Notes: generated from the sequence alone by a model not told the origin. A stretch of DNA of 64,000 nt from an uncultured Ruminococcus sp. (GCA_900553885.1 USFD01000003.1:1-64000); one strand, 5' to 3'; shown: positions 52,643-61,471, counted from the first letter of the stretch. A program made the numbers and translations.

Positions 52643-53263
52643 TCAGGAGCCGGCCGTTTCAAAAGGCAGCGTCTCCACACGTGTGCACACCTGCCTTAAC
52701 AGGGCGTCGTCGTGACTGACGATAAGCATTCCCAGGTTTCTTCTCTGTGCCTCCTCCAGCAGGAAATGCCAGATCTGTGCCTGGGTCACAAGATCCAGCA
52801 TGGCGGAGATCTCATCACATAAGAGGAACTTTACCTCCGGCCGGAGTGCCCGCGCCAGACAGAACCTCTGCAGTTCTCCTCCGGAAAGTTCCGCAGGATA
52901 CCGGTCAAGCCACTCCGCTTCTATATGCAGACTGTCCAGCAGCCGCTGTTCCACAGGTCCTGCCTCCTCCAGTGTCGTCCTGAGTCTGAGAAGGGGATCC
53001 ACCACAGTCTCCGGATGCTGCCATACCATCTGAACAGGACAGACTCCCCGGTACTCTTTCAGTAATTTCCCGTCCAGCAGGATCTGTCCTTTTACAGGAC
53101 GTTCGTATCCGGCCAGCAGCCTGCACAGCGTGGTTTTTCCTCTGCCGCTGGGAGCCTTCAGGCCCACGCGTTCACCGGAAGACACCGACAGGCTGATATC
53201 TCTAAGCACCGGGATGTCCTTTCTTCTGTAATAAAATGTAATATGTTCTGCTTCCAGGATCAT
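52643..53263 (-). CDS. nickel/peptide ABC importer, ATP-binding subunit 2
   Basis: A 206-residue ATPase of the NikE/OppF class. Walker A APSGRGKTT, signature LSGGELQR, Walker B FLLCDEISAMLD and the switch His VSHDD are present. It is shorter than usual and lacks the C-terminal oligopeptide-binding extension found in OppF. The ATG at 53263 overlaps the stop of the previous ATPase (ATGA) and has GGAGG 7 bases upstream; the longer frame from 53386 is ignored. It is last in the lar-nik operon; no strong terminator was seen before the reductase gene. Confidence 0.88.
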   Translation of the reverse strand: MILEAEHITFYYRRKDIPVLRDISLSVSSGERVGLKAPSGRGKTTLCRLLAGYERPVKGQILLDGKLLKEYRGVCPVQMVWQHPETVVDPLLRLRTTLEEAGPVEQRLLDSLHIEAEWLDRYPAELSGGELQRFCLARALRPEVKFLLCDEISAMLDLVTQAQIWHFLLEEAQRRNLGMLIVSHDDALLRQVCTRVETLPFETAGS

Positions 53264-54228
53264 CTGCTTTCCTCCTCTCCCGGATACAGGCAGCGCACCA
53301 TGCCGCCTCTGTAAGGCTGAAGCGGAATGTTTTCGCAGGAAAGGCACTCTGACCGGCATTTTGTACACTGGCCGGCAAAAAGGCATCCTTTCCTCACCTG
53401 TCCCGGATAGGGCTGTGCTCCGGGAACCGGCTCAAAACCATGTTCCGGCATGGCCTTCCACAGCGCTTTTGTAAAAGGATGACGCAGACCGGATATATCT
53501 GAAAAATCAGCCGCAGCTGCCTCTTCTATGGTCTCTCCTGCATAAAAAACCGCCATACGGTCAGCGATGGACAGGGCCAGCTCCAGATCATGGGTAATAA
53601 ACAGAATTCCCGCCCCTTCATCTGCCAGTTCCCGGAAGTGTCCGAGAATCCGCTTTGCTGCCCGCACATCCAGACCCGGGGTGGGCTCATCTGCAATAAT
53701 CAGGCGGGGCTTCTCCGCAGAGGCGGAGGCAATCAGCACCCGTCTGGCCATTCCGCCGGAAAGCTCGAAGGGATACAGATCTTCTGTCTCCGGTTCCATT
53801 CCGTAACGTTTCAGTGCACGCCGGTACCGCTGTTTTGCTTCCCGGTCTTTCTTTCCTTTCCAGAGCTGGGGCCCTACTTTCATAAGAGGATCCAGATAGG
53901 TCACTCCCTGGGGCACCAGTACGATCTCCCGACCCCGGAGTTCTTCCGTCCGTTCAGGCGTCAGGATATTTCCCTCATACCGGATCACACCTTCCCTGCG
54001 GCTGTTATAGGGCAGAATATCCAGAATACTGTGGGCCAGAAGGCTCTTGCCTGAACCGCTGGCGCCTGCCACCGCTACGATCTGCCCCGGATAAATATCC
54101 AGACACAGGTCCCGGATAACCGGCAGACTGCGCTTATGCATCCCCAGACCGGCACGGGCTTTGCCTGTCCTGTGTTCGTATTGTACAAATTCGATAGACA
54201 GATGTTCAATCTGCAGAATCGGTTCCAA
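53260..54228 (-). CDS. nickel/peptide ABC importer, ATP-binding subunit 1
   Basis: A 322-residue ATPase of the NikD/OppD class: Walker A GASGSGKSL, signature LSGGMARR, Walker B LIIADEPTPGLD and ITHDLEL. The C-terminus has the cysteine-rich oligopeptide-type extension (GCLFAGQCTKCRSECLSC), known to bind an Fe-S cluster in some OppD/DppD. MARR in place of the usual Q-R in the signature is a variation. It follows the second permease by 12 bases. Confidence 0.9.
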   Translation of the reverse strand: MEPILQIEHLSIEFVQYEHRTGKARAGLGMHKRSLPVIRDLCLDIYPGQIVAVAGASGSGKSLLAHSILDILPYNSRREGVIRYEGNILTPERTEELRGREIVLVPQGVTYLDPLMKVGPQLWKGKKDREAKQRYRRALKRYGMEPETEDLYPFELSGGMARRVLIASASAEKPRLIIADEPTPGLDVRAAKRILGHFRELADEGAGILFITHDLELALSIADRMAVFYAGETIEEAAAADFSDISGLRHPFTKALWKAMPEHGFEPVPGAQPYPGQVRKGCLFAGQCTKCRSECLSCENIPLQPYRGGMVRCLYPGEEESR

Positions 54229-54240
54229 ATCTATTTCCTC

Positions 54241-55065
54241 CTATTCATGTACACTGGCGGGGTCAAGCAGACGTCTGACAGACTCTCCGGACATGGAAAA
54301 TAAAATGACAATCAGTACAAGTGCCGCTCCCGGGAATAGCGCAAGCCACCATTTTCCCGTCGTCAGATAGCTCATGCTTTCCGAAAGAATCACCCCTATG
54401 GCAGGCTGTTCGGATGACAGCCCGAATCCCAGAAACGTTACGCTGGCCTCATGCAGAATCGCATGGGGAAACAGCAGGATTGTCCCCGCAAGAAACTGGG
54501 GAAGCAGATGGGGGAACATGTGCTTGCGCACAATCTGCATTCTGGGAACGCCCAGCTTTTCCGCCGTAAGTATATAGGGCGCCCGCCGCAGCTGCAGGAC
54601 TTCTCCTCTTATCACACGGGCCAGGGAAGGCCAGTGACTTAAGGCAATTCCCGCTGTCACGCCGGCAAAGCCCCGTCCGCAGGCAATGGAAATCAGCATA
54701 ACCAGAAGGATATGGGGGATTCCCATAACCAGATCAATGCACCAGGAAATCACTGCGTCTGCCTTTCTTCCCAGGGTAGCTGCCGCAATTCCGAGAAGCA
54801 GAGCCGCAGCCGCGCTTACTCCGGCAGTCAGCACTCCGATCCTGATACTAAGGGACAGTCCTGCAAGGGTTCTGGCCAGCATATCCCGTCCCATCCAGTC
54901 TGTGCCGAACAGCCAGGAGGCGGACGGAGGAAGATTTTTTCTGGTAAAATCGGTTTCCACTGCATTTCCTTCCATCAAAATCCCGGCCACAGTCACTGCT
55001 GCAAGAATCAGTACCACCACAGTCAGAAACAGGGCGGAAGATTTTCTCCTGTTTTTCTCTCTCAT
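54241..55065 (-). CDS. nickel/peptide ABC importer, permease 2
   Basis: A 274-residue permease of the NikC/OppC type with one N-terminal helix followed by five helices of the BPD_transp_1 domain. NLPPSASWLFGTDWMGRDML is the classic OppC/NikC start, and the EAA loop reads LRRAPYILTAEKLGVPRMQI. Its ATG overlaps the stop of permease 1 by four bases. Substrate is inferred as nickel from the lar genes upstream. Confidence 0.92.
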   Translation of the reverse strand: MREKNRRKSSALFLTVVVLILAAVTVAGILMEGNAVETDFTRKNLPPSASWLFGTDWMGRDMLARTLAGLSLSIRIGVLTAGVSAAAALLLGIAAATLGRKADAVISWCIDLVMGIPHILLVMLISIACGRGFAGVTAGIALSHWPSLARVIRGEVLQLRRAPYILTAEKLGVPRMQIVRKHMFPHLLPQFLAGTILLFPHAILHEASVTFLGFGLSSEQPAIGVILSESMSYLTTGKWWLALFPGAALVLIVILFSMSGESVRRLLDPASVHE

Positions 55066-56054
55066 CCTTTTGCCGCCCCCTTCCGTATTCTGGGATCCAC
55101 TGCGCCGTAAAGCAGATCTGCAATCAGATTTCCGCCAAATACAATGGCCGATGTAATGACTGTAATTCCCAGCAGGAGAGGCAGATCGCTTCCCAGGCCG
55201 GCCGTAACAGCCGCCTGTCCCAGGCCGGGGTAGGAAAATACCTGTTCCACCAGCACAGAACCTCCGATTATCTCACTGACAGACCCAAACTGAAGAGTGA
55301 TGGCAGGAAGAGCTACATTCCGGATGCCATGCCGCAGAACAATGGACAGTCCGGATTCCCCCCTGGCGCGCGCAAAAAGTACATAGTCGGATTCCATCAC
55401 ATCTACCATCTTTTCTCTGGTATGTAAAGCAATGTTGGCTACACCGGTGATGCTGAGCGTCAGAACCGGAAGAACGGCATGACGCACTCTGTCCAGAAAA
55501 GTAACCGCATCCGCCGCCGTTCCCACCGGAACAGCCAGTCCCACAGGCAGCCATCCCAGCCAGACAGAAAAGATCAGCAGGAGCAGAATTGCCAGCCAGA
55601 AAGCCGGCGTTCCCGAGATCAGCAGACAGTATCCCCGGATCAGCCTGTCCGGCCATCTTCCCCGGAAAACGCCGGAGATCACTCCCAGCGTTACCCCCAG
55701 GATTCCGGATATTATCCAGGCAGAAAGCATCAGCCAGATGGAACCGGCCAGCCTCTGCCCGATCACTTCAAGTACCGGCTGCCGGTAGAGCAGAGATGTA
55801 CCGAAATCGCCGTGCAGAACATCACCCAGCCATCCCAGATACCGCTCCGGCGCAGGGGTATCCGCCCCCCAGTATGCCTCCAGTTTTTCCACCTGTTCCG
55901 GACTCATGGATCCAAGCGCCGTCTGCCCCACATTTGTCTGCAGGGGATCCAGCGGCGAGGCGCACATCAGTAGAAATGTAACGAGGCTCACACCCAGAAG
56001 CAGCAGGGCCATCCGAAGCAGCTTTTTTACCGCAAATGTAAGACGGTGTTTCAA
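55062..56054 (-). CDS. nickel/peptide ABC importer, permease 1
   Basis: A 330-residue permease of the NikB/OppB type with about six helices. The N-terminal LLLLGVSLVTFLLMCASPLD helix, the periplasmic loop with WGADTPAPERYLGWLGD, and the EAA loop MESDYVLFARARGESGLSIV are typical. It follows the binding protein by 23 bases and is coupled to permease 2. The same fold serves peptide and nickel importers, so context decides. Confidence 0.92.
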   Translation of the reverse strand: MKHRLTFAVKKLLRMALLLLGVSLVTFLLMCASPLDPLQTNVGQTALGSMSPEQVEKLEAYWGADTPAPERYLGWLGDVLHGDFGTSLLYRQPVLEVIGQRLAGSIWLMLSAWIISGILGVTLGVISGVFRGRWPDRLIRGYCLLISGTPAFWLAILLLLIFSVWLGWLPVGLAVPVGTAADAVTFLDRVRHAVLPVLTLSITGVANIALHTREKMVDVMESDYVLFARARGESGLSIVLRHGIRNVALPAITLQFGSVSEIIGGSVLVEQVFSYPGLGQAAVTAGLGSDLPLLLGITVITSAIVFGGNLIADLLYGAVDPRIRKGAAKG

Positions 56055-56077
56055 CGCATATCATTCCTTTCCTGATT

Positions 56078-57697
56078 TTATGACCAGCTCCACTGATCTA
56101 CATTATTCACAACAGACCATCCATGCCCGTGGGGATGAATCTTCTGCTCCGCCACCTGCAGTCCGTCTCTCACCCAGTAAAGATGATCAATATTCACCAG
56201 CCATACCCAGGGAATGTCCCCCTCCTGGGTCACACCGGTCGTGCCGTCCCACTGGGCTTTCTGCCACAGTTCATAGGACTCTTCCAGATCGCTGCACGCA
56301 AGCGCCTGATCCATATATTCATCCACTGTCAGATTGGAGTACGGCGAGTACCGGGCAGAATCTGTGCCTTCGATGGTATGATAGATATTGTACAGTTCCA
56401 TTGGCGTATGGGCTCCCCAGCCCCAGATCAGGGGTTCGGACAAAGCCCGGTCATACGCCGTATCCCATCCCACGCCTTCAATTGTACAGGAAATTCCAAG
56501 CTCGCCTAACTGATTGGCAAAATCCGCGGCCAGCGCCTGGCGCACAGAATCTCCGGCAGCGTAAAGCAGATTCAGTTCCGCCTTCGTGCCGTCCTTTTCC
56601 CGGACTCCGTCGTCATTCATGATCCAGCCGGCCTCATCCAGCAGCGCCGCAGCACCTTCCGGGTCATATTCCACTTCGGAAGCTTCATTATACCAGGGCA
56701 GACCGTCGCAGATGCTGTATGCCGGAGTGCCATATCCGTTCAGGACGTTATCGATCATCTCCTGCCTGTCAATTCCGATATTGATGGCCCGGCGCACCCG
56801 CACGTCGGAAGTCAGGTCATTGCCCACCGTCCTTCCTTCCTCATCCGTTGCCTCTTCTACAGCAGGCAGGTTAAATCCGCGGTTATCCACGCTGGCATAA
56901 GACGCCAGGCTGTATCCGTCTATGCTCTGGTCGGAATAGGTGGCAGAGGTGTAAACGAGATCCGCCTGCCCTGCCTGTGCCGCCAGGAAAGCCGCGTCCT
57001 CCTCCATAAAGAGAATCGTAACCTGTTTCATCTTCGGGGCCTCCCCGTAATAATCCGGATTGGCTTCCAGAATCACCTGCTGCCCTCTGTCCCACTGTTT
57101 CAGAATATACCGTCCCGAGCCAATGGGATTGGACCCGTAATCCGCACTGTTATAGGCGTGCTCCGGAACAATCCCCACAATCGCCATAGTGTAGGGCCAG
57201 ATGGAAAAAGGACGGGTCATATGGAAGAGCACGGTTGTATCACTGACAGCTTCCGCATAATCCAGCATGGTAAAATCATTGACTGAACTGGACTCTTTCA
57301 CCGTATTATACGTAAATGCCACATCCTCTGCTGTCAGCGGCTCGCCGTCCGTGAACTTTACATCATCCCGGATCTCCACCGTCCAGGTCAGGCCGTCCTC
57401 ACTGGCGCTGTATGCGGTGGCCAGGTCATATCCGATTGTCAGATCCGTGTTAGTAACTGTAAGCGTACTCTGGATCAGCGGCTCATGGACATGTTCCCCT
57501 GCGCCCCAGCCGTAGGCCGGATCAAACCCCGCTTCCGGTTCAGAAGAGGGATCCATAACGACAACAACCGAGTCGCCTGCTTCTGCCTGCTGTCCTGCAC
57601 GGCTGCTCCGGGATGAGTTCTCCGGATCATTCTGACAGCCTGAAATCAGAAGAACGGCCATAACTGCCGACAGAATAACGGAAAGTATTCTTTTCAT
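56078..57697 (-). CDS. nickel/peptide ABC importer, substrate-binding lipoprotein
   Basis: A 539-residue SBP_bac_5 protein. The signal peptide ends in the lipobox LLISGC, so it is anchored outside the membrane at Cys 21. EPLTAEDVAFTYNTV and SDVRVRRAINIGIDRQEM are family segments. The start at 57697 has AAGGAGG 10 bases upstream; the longer frame from 57721 lacks a site. Its position right after larC supports nickel or a nickel chelate as substrate. Histidine-rich HPHGHGWS near the C-terminus may help bind metal. Confidence 0.9.
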   Translation of the reverse strand: MKRILSVILSAVMAVLLISGCQNDPENSSRSSRAGQQAEAGDSVVVVMDPSSEPEAGFDPAYGWGAGEHVHEPLIQSTLTVTNTDLTIGYDLATAYSASEDGLTWTVEIRDDVKFTDGEPLTAEDVAFTYNTVKESSSVNDFTMLDYAEAVSDTTVLFHMTRPFSIWPYTMAIVGIVPEHAYNSADYGSNPIGSGRYILKQWDRGQQVILEANPDYYGEAPKMKQVTILFMEEDAAFLAAQAGQADLVYTSATYSDQSIDGYSLASYASVDNRGFNLPAVEEATDEEGRTVGNDLTSDVRVRRAINIGIDRQEMIDNVLNGYGTPAYSICDGLPWYNEASEVEYDPEGAAALLDEAGWIMNDDGVREKDGTKAELNLLYAAGDSVRQALAADFANQLGELGISCTIEGVGWDTAYDRALSEPLIWGWGAHTPMELYNIYHTIEGTDSARYSPYSNLTVDEYMDQALACSDLEESYELWQKAQWDGTTGVTQEGDIPWVWLVNIDHLYWVRDGLQVAEQKIHPHGHGWSVVNNVDQWSWS

Positions 57698-57757
57698 ATT
57701 GTGTATTCCTCCTTGCTGCATTTCCGTAAATATCCTTCAGTAAAATATTTCGCCCCG

Positions 57758-59104
57758 TCAGGACATGGATTCCTCTTTTCCCAGGAAAGACAGAATATTT
57801 TCCGACATTTTCTGACAGGATACCTGATGCTTCCGGGCCAGCTCTGCCACATCTTCATATTCCGGTTTCCGATGGGTAATGCCAAAGCCTTCTGCCTTTT
57901 TGATTCTCACCTCTCCCCAGGGGGTCTGTACCCGCTCTGTACCGGGCGCGAGGAAATATTTTCCGCACCGGCGCGCGCGCAGCCCGTTGGTTGTCGTCTG
58001 AGCCAGAATATGCCGGGCAAATACTTCCTCCTGATCCGGCGGGCACAGAACAGTCAGCACATGTCCGGAGCGGCCTTTTTTCATTGTACCGGGAACTGTA
58101 TAGACATCCAGAGCCCCCAGTTCCAGCAGGCGGGAACAGGCAAAGGCCAGCGCTTCCGGAGTCATATCGTCAATATTGCACACCAGCTCTGTGATCTCCC
58201 CGCTTTCTTCTTCCTGCATCTCTCCCAGAAAACAGCGGATGCAGTTCGCCTGTTCAAAGGTTTTCGTTCCGGTTCCGATTCCAACGCCGCGGGATATCAT
58301 GGCCGGCATAGGGCCGAATGAATCGGCAAAATGAACCAGCAGCGCCGCTCCCGTGGGCGTACACAGTTCTCCCTGAATCGTTCCGCCATAGATGGGAACC
58401 CCGGACAAAAGCTCTGCGGTCGCAGGAGCCGGCACCGGCATAACGCCATGAGCGCAGCGCACAGTACCGCTTCCCACATGAACCGGTGACACTACCACCC
58501 GTTCCGGACGAAGCAGATACATGACATAGCATACTCCGATTACATCGGCCACTGCATCCAGCGCCCCCACCTCATGGAAATGAACGTCCCCCGCCGGGCA
58601 GCCGTGAGCCTTTGCTTCGGCTTCGGCAATGGCGTCATACACAGCCCTGGCATGATGTTTTACCTCTTCCGGAAGTGCCAGTCCGTTGATCAGCCGGGCA
58701 ATGTGCCCCAGAGATGCATGATGATGGCCGTCCTGATGATGATGGCCGTGAGGGTCCTGTATTCCGGCATTATGTTCATGATGATCCCCATGATTATGTC
58801 CGTGGTCCTGTTCATGACTCTGTCCGTGGTGCTGCTCCGTATGAATGCCGCTTTCATGATTATGCTCCTTCATGCATCCGGCGTCCTCCGGCTCTTTCTC
58901 TTCTTCTCCATGTACAGTTACTTTCATATGTGTCCCCGCAATTCCGCAGACAGATCCGGGCTGTGCCTCCAGCCGCACACCGGGAAGCCCCAGATGGTTC
59001 ATTTCCTTCAGGAATCCCTCTTTATCCTCCAGCAGTTCATACAGAGCGGCCATCAACATATCTCCTGCCGCCCCCATATTACATTCAATATATAATGTTC
59101 TCAT
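57758..59104 (-). CDS. larC: nickel insertion protein for the pincer cofactor
   Basis: A CTP-dependent nickel insertase that completes the nickel-pincer nucleotide used by lactate racemase-type enzymes. The 448-residue protein starts MRTLYIECNMGAAGDMLMAA, the family signature, and has a histidine-rich stretch at residues about 80-130 (many HH, HGH and DH units) that probably stores nickel, then VHFHEVGALDAVADVIG and DDMTPEALAFA. Here it is one continuous frame; in Lactobacillus plantarum larC is made by a programmed frameshift. It starts one base after larB ends, with GGAGG upstream. Confidence 0.94.
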   Translation of the reverse strand: MRTLYIECNMGAAGDMLMAALYELLEDKEGFLKEMNHLGLPGVRLEAQPGSVCGIAGTHMKVTVHGEEEKEPEDAGCMKEHNHESGIHTEQHHGQSHEQDHGHNHGDHHEHNAGIQDPHGHHHQDGHHHASLGHIARLINGLALPEEVKHHARAVYDAIAEAEAKAHGCPAGDVHFHEVGALDAVADVIGVCYVMYLLRPERVVVSPVHVGSGTVRCAHGVMPVPAPATAELLSGVPIYGGTIQGELCTPTGAALLVHFADSFGPMPAMISRGVGIGTGTKTFEQANCIRCFLGEMQEEESGEITELVCNIDDMTPEALAFACSRLLELGALDVYTVPGTMKKGRSGHVLTVLCPPDQEEVFARHILAQTTTNGLRARRCGKYFLAPGTERVQTPWGEVRIKKAEGFGITHRKPEYEDVAELARKHQVSCQKMSENILSFLGKEESMS

Positions 59105-59869
59105 TTACTCCTCCTCCAGTCCTTCCATCTGATTAATCATACTTGCCTGGTATCCCGCGCCGAATCCATTATCAATATTTACCACGCTGCATCCGGACGC
59201 ACAGGAATTGAGCATGGACAGAAGCGCGGAAAGCCCTCCGAAGCTGGCGCCGTATCCCACACTGGTTGGGACTGCAATCACCGGACAGTCCACAAGGCCG
59301 CCGATCACGGAAGCCAGCGCGCCCTCCATTCCGGCCACTGCGATCACGCATCTGGCGCTCATCAGTACATCCAGATTGGACAGCAGGCGGTGCAGGCCTG
59401 CCACACCCACATCGTAGAGTCTTGTAACTTTATTTCCCAGAACTTCCGCCGTAAGCGCCGCTTCCTCTGCCACGGCCATATCGCTTGTTCCGCCGGTTGC
59501 CACTACAATATTTCCTCTCTGGCTGTGTGCCTGAGGGAACGCAATCGCAAGCCGGGGCACAGAATGATATTCGAGAGGGACTTCATCGGTAAGCAGATCT
59601 GCCGTTTCCCGGCCGATCCTGGTAATCAGAATATTGTGGCATCCTCTTTTTCCCATGGCCGAAACAATGCCCCGGATCTGCTCCGGCGTCTTTCCTCCGC
59701 CGTAAATCACCTCTGCCGCTCCCTGGCGGATACTCCGGTGATAGTCAATCTTCGCATAATCCAGATCTTCAAAAGGTTCTTCTTTCAGCTTCAGCAGCGC
59801 TTCTTCCGGAGACGCGCTTCCGTCCGCAACCTTTCGAAGCAGCTGAAGAATATCATGCTTGTTATCCAT
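59105..59869 (-). CDS. larB: pyridinium-3,5-biscarboxylic acid mononucleotide synthase
   Basis: Carboxylates nicotinic acid adenine dinucleotide, the first step of the nickel-pincer cofactor pathway. The 254-residue protein has ATGGTSDMAVAEEA and the PurE-like ARCVIAVAGMEGALASVIGG, VDCPVIAVPTSVGYGASFGG segments; the C-terminal half is PurE-like. It ends with a Glu-rich tail. AAGGAGG precedes the ATG. It lies between larE (45-base gap) and larC (adjacent). Confidence 0.94.
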   Translation of the reverse strand: MDNKHDILQLLRKVADGSASPEEALLKLKEEPFEDLDYAKIDYHRSIRQGAAEVIYGGGKTPEQIRGIVSAMGKRGCHNILITRIGRETADLLTDEVPLEYHSVPRLAIAFPQAHSQRGNIVVATGGTSDMAVAEEAALTAEVLGNKVTRLYDVGVAGLHRLLSNLDVLMSARCVIAVAGMEGALASVIGGLVDCPVIAVPTSVGYGASFGGLSALLSMLNSCASGCSVVNIDNGFGAGYQASMINQMEGLEEE

Positions 59870-59914
59870 ATCTTTTCCTCCTTGTACTTGCTTTCCGCTG
59901 ATTATTCCGATCTT

Positions 59915-60670
59915 TTACCGGGATGCACTGCGCGCCTCAAGATCCAGCATAACTGCTGAAAACAGGGGCCTCAGTGCCGCTGTAATCTCTTTCCGTTTCT
60001 CCAGAGCCTTCTGCATCTGTTCCTCCGTCATCTGAATACGGGCTCCCCTTTCCAGAAGTCTTACCCGGAAATCCTGAAATCCCATTTGTGACAGGATTGT
60101 TTCCGCCTGTTCCACACATTGCAGAGCCTCCGGCGTAATTGCCGTGCCGGTGGGGACTCTGGTAGCCAGACAGGCATAGGCCGGTTTATCCCAGGTGAAC
60201 AGTCCCGCCTCTTCTGACAGGCGCCGGACTTCTTGCTTTGTAATCCCGCATTCCCGCAGAGGAGAACGGACTTCCAGCTCACGCAGCGCTTTCATCCCCG
60301 GCCGGTCTTCCGCCTGATCCGAAGCATTGGTCCCGTCCAGGAGAAGGGTGTAGCCGTCTTTCTCCGCTGCCTGGCGCAGCAGGGTAAAAAGAGTCCGCTT
60401 ACAGTAATAGCAGCGCTCCGGCCCATTGGCGGCAGCCTCGGAACAGGACAGGATATCTGCCTCTATCACCTTCATCGGAACAGCGAGTTCCTCTGCCAGC
60501 CGTCTGGCGTCCTCCAGTTCAAACGCAGGCTGAAAAACAGTTTTAATATAATAGGCACAGACATTACAGCCGCTTTGTTTCGCTGCCCAGAGCAGAAATG
60601 CCGAATCTGTTCCTCCGGAAAATGCAACCGCGGCCGCAGGCGTCTGCTGAAAAAATTCCTCCAGTGTCAT
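59915..60670 (-). CDS. larE: pyridinium dithiocarboxylic acid synthase, sulfur transferase
   Basis: An ATP-dependent PP-loop enzyme that swaps two carboxylate oxygens for sulfur in the cofactor precursor. The 251-residue protein has the PP-loop VAFSGGTDSAFLL (about residues 16-28), PERCYYCKRTLF with conserved cysteines (a two-Cys arrangement suited to cluster-based sulfur transfer, or to a sacrificial Cys), and ACLATRVPTGTAIT. The frame is open from 60886, but GGGAGAG and the conserved MTLEEFFQQ start favour 60670. A 308-base gap with hairpins precedes it. Confidence 0.9.
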   Translation of the reverse strand: MTLEEFFQQTPAAAVAFSGGTDSAFLLWAAKQSGCNVCAYYIKTVFQPAFELEDARRLAEELAVPMKVIEADILSCSEAAANGPERCYYCKRTLFTLLRQAAEKDGYTLLLDGTNASDQAEDRPGMKALRELEVRSPLRECGITKQEVRRLSEEAGLFTWDKPAYACLATRVPTGTAITPEALQCVEQAETILSQMGFQDFRVRLLERGARIQMTEEQMQKALEKRKEITAALRPLFSAVMLDLEARSASR

Positions 60671-60749
60671 ATTCTTCTCTCCCTGATTCTTTTCTGTATT
60701 CTTTTCTGTCCGCTGTCTTTTACGGACAGCCGGATCAATAATCCATGAT

Positions 60750-60816
60750 CTTCTTTTTTTGCGGCATCCGGGCCGCAAAAAAAGAAGGGATCTGCCTTCT
60801 GCTGAAAGCAGATACC
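60750..60816 (-). promoter_or_regulatory. terminator plus second hairpin before larE
   Basis: On the minus strand GGTATCTGC (60808-60816) pairs with GCAGATCC (60788-60795) and runs into CTTCTTTTTTT, a terminator form. That T-run is also the 5' arm of a perfect 16-bp hairpin, CTTCTTTTTTTGCGGC with its complement (60772-60787 and 60750-60765). The gap 60671-60978 holds no gene that I would support; frames across it lack ribosome binding sites. Read-through into larE may be regulated here. Confidence 0.6.
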
Positions 60817-60978
60817 TTCCTGATATCTTTTTCATATCGATATTTCTTTCCATCCGGACGCATCCGGGTTTTTCCAGCTGCAGCATTTACACAGGATCCG
60901 CCGTTTCGGACATCTGCACCAGCTCTTACATTCCACGGCTTCTGCCGCTTCCTCCGGCTTCCTGCCGGAACTTTCCTG

Positions 60979-61383
60979 TCATATAAGAGTCTGAAGAACG
61001 GCCACTGCATTCTGGACATTCTGCGCCATAGATACATCCCGGGCACCCACCACAATATTATCACACTGGCTGACCGGTATCAGAATCCGCTTTGCCCGGC
61101 TCTGTCCTACGGCAAGCGCCATCCGCGGTGTAATCTCTCCCAGCATGGAGTCCGCTATCACCATTCCCAGCGGTCCCATAATCACATCTGCCTGTCCGGA
61201 TGCGACAATAACCGAATTCTCTCCTGTAGCCGCCCGGTCCGCACCGGCCCGAAGCATTGCATTTGTGGCTGCGCTGTTGGTTCCCACAGCCAGCACCTCA
61301 ATTTCCGGATACTGTTCCTTGACAGCTGCTACAAGCTGGCGTCCAAGACCTCCGCCCTGTCCGTCAATTATAAGAAGTTTCAA
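60979..61383 (-). CDS. DUF3842 family protein
   Basis: A 134-residue protein of unknown function. MKLLIIDGQGGGLGRQLVAA resembles a nucleotide-binding beta-alpha start with the glycine-rich loop GQGGGLGR; VGTNSAATNAMLRAGAD and ASGQADVIMGPLGMVIADSM are conserved blocks of the family. It heads the lar-nik unit and shares its promoter. Its constant placement here suggests a role in metal or cofactor metabolism, which is inference. GGAGGAG precedes the ATG. Confidence 0.8.
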   Translation of the reverse strand: MKLLIIDGQGGGLGRQLVAAVKEQYPEIEVLAVGTNSAATNAMLRAGADRAATGENSVIVASGQADVIMGPLGMVIADSMLGEITPRMALAVGQSRAKRILIPVSQCDNIVVGARDVSMAQNVQNAVAVLQTLI

Positions 61384-61398
61384 ATAATCTCCTCCTGG

Positions 61399-61452
61399 TC
61401 CTGTACTCTCATATTGTTTTCACTGGAAAATAATACTTATATAGAGTACAGG
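61399..61452. promoter_or_regulatory. 54-base dyad at the head of the lar-nik operon
   Basis: CCTGTACTCT (61399-61408) and AGAGTACAGG (61443-61452) match perfectly; ATTGTTTTC and GAAAATAAT form an inner stem. It spans from the -10 element to 4 bases before the AGGAGG ribosome binding site. It could be a protein operator (nickel-responsive repressor) or an RNA hairpin that controls translation. Confidence 0.6.
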
Positions 61453-61471
61453 AAACCTTCCGGTTTGTCAA
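61443..61471 (-). promoter_or_regulatory. promoter of DUF3842-lar-nik operon
   Basis: Minus strand TTGACA (61466-61471), 17 bases, TACTCT (61443-61448). The -10 is inside the dyad arm. Confidence 0.6.

Noticed and set aside
58574..59095. 173-residue Met-rich plus-strand frame
   Set aside because: It is the antisense image of the His-rich segment of larC; no start signals.
60735..61064. 109-residue minus-strand frame and the long N-terminal extension of larE to 60886
   Set aside because: No ribosome binding sites, biased basic composition, and hairpins occupy this gap; conserved LarE starts at 60670.
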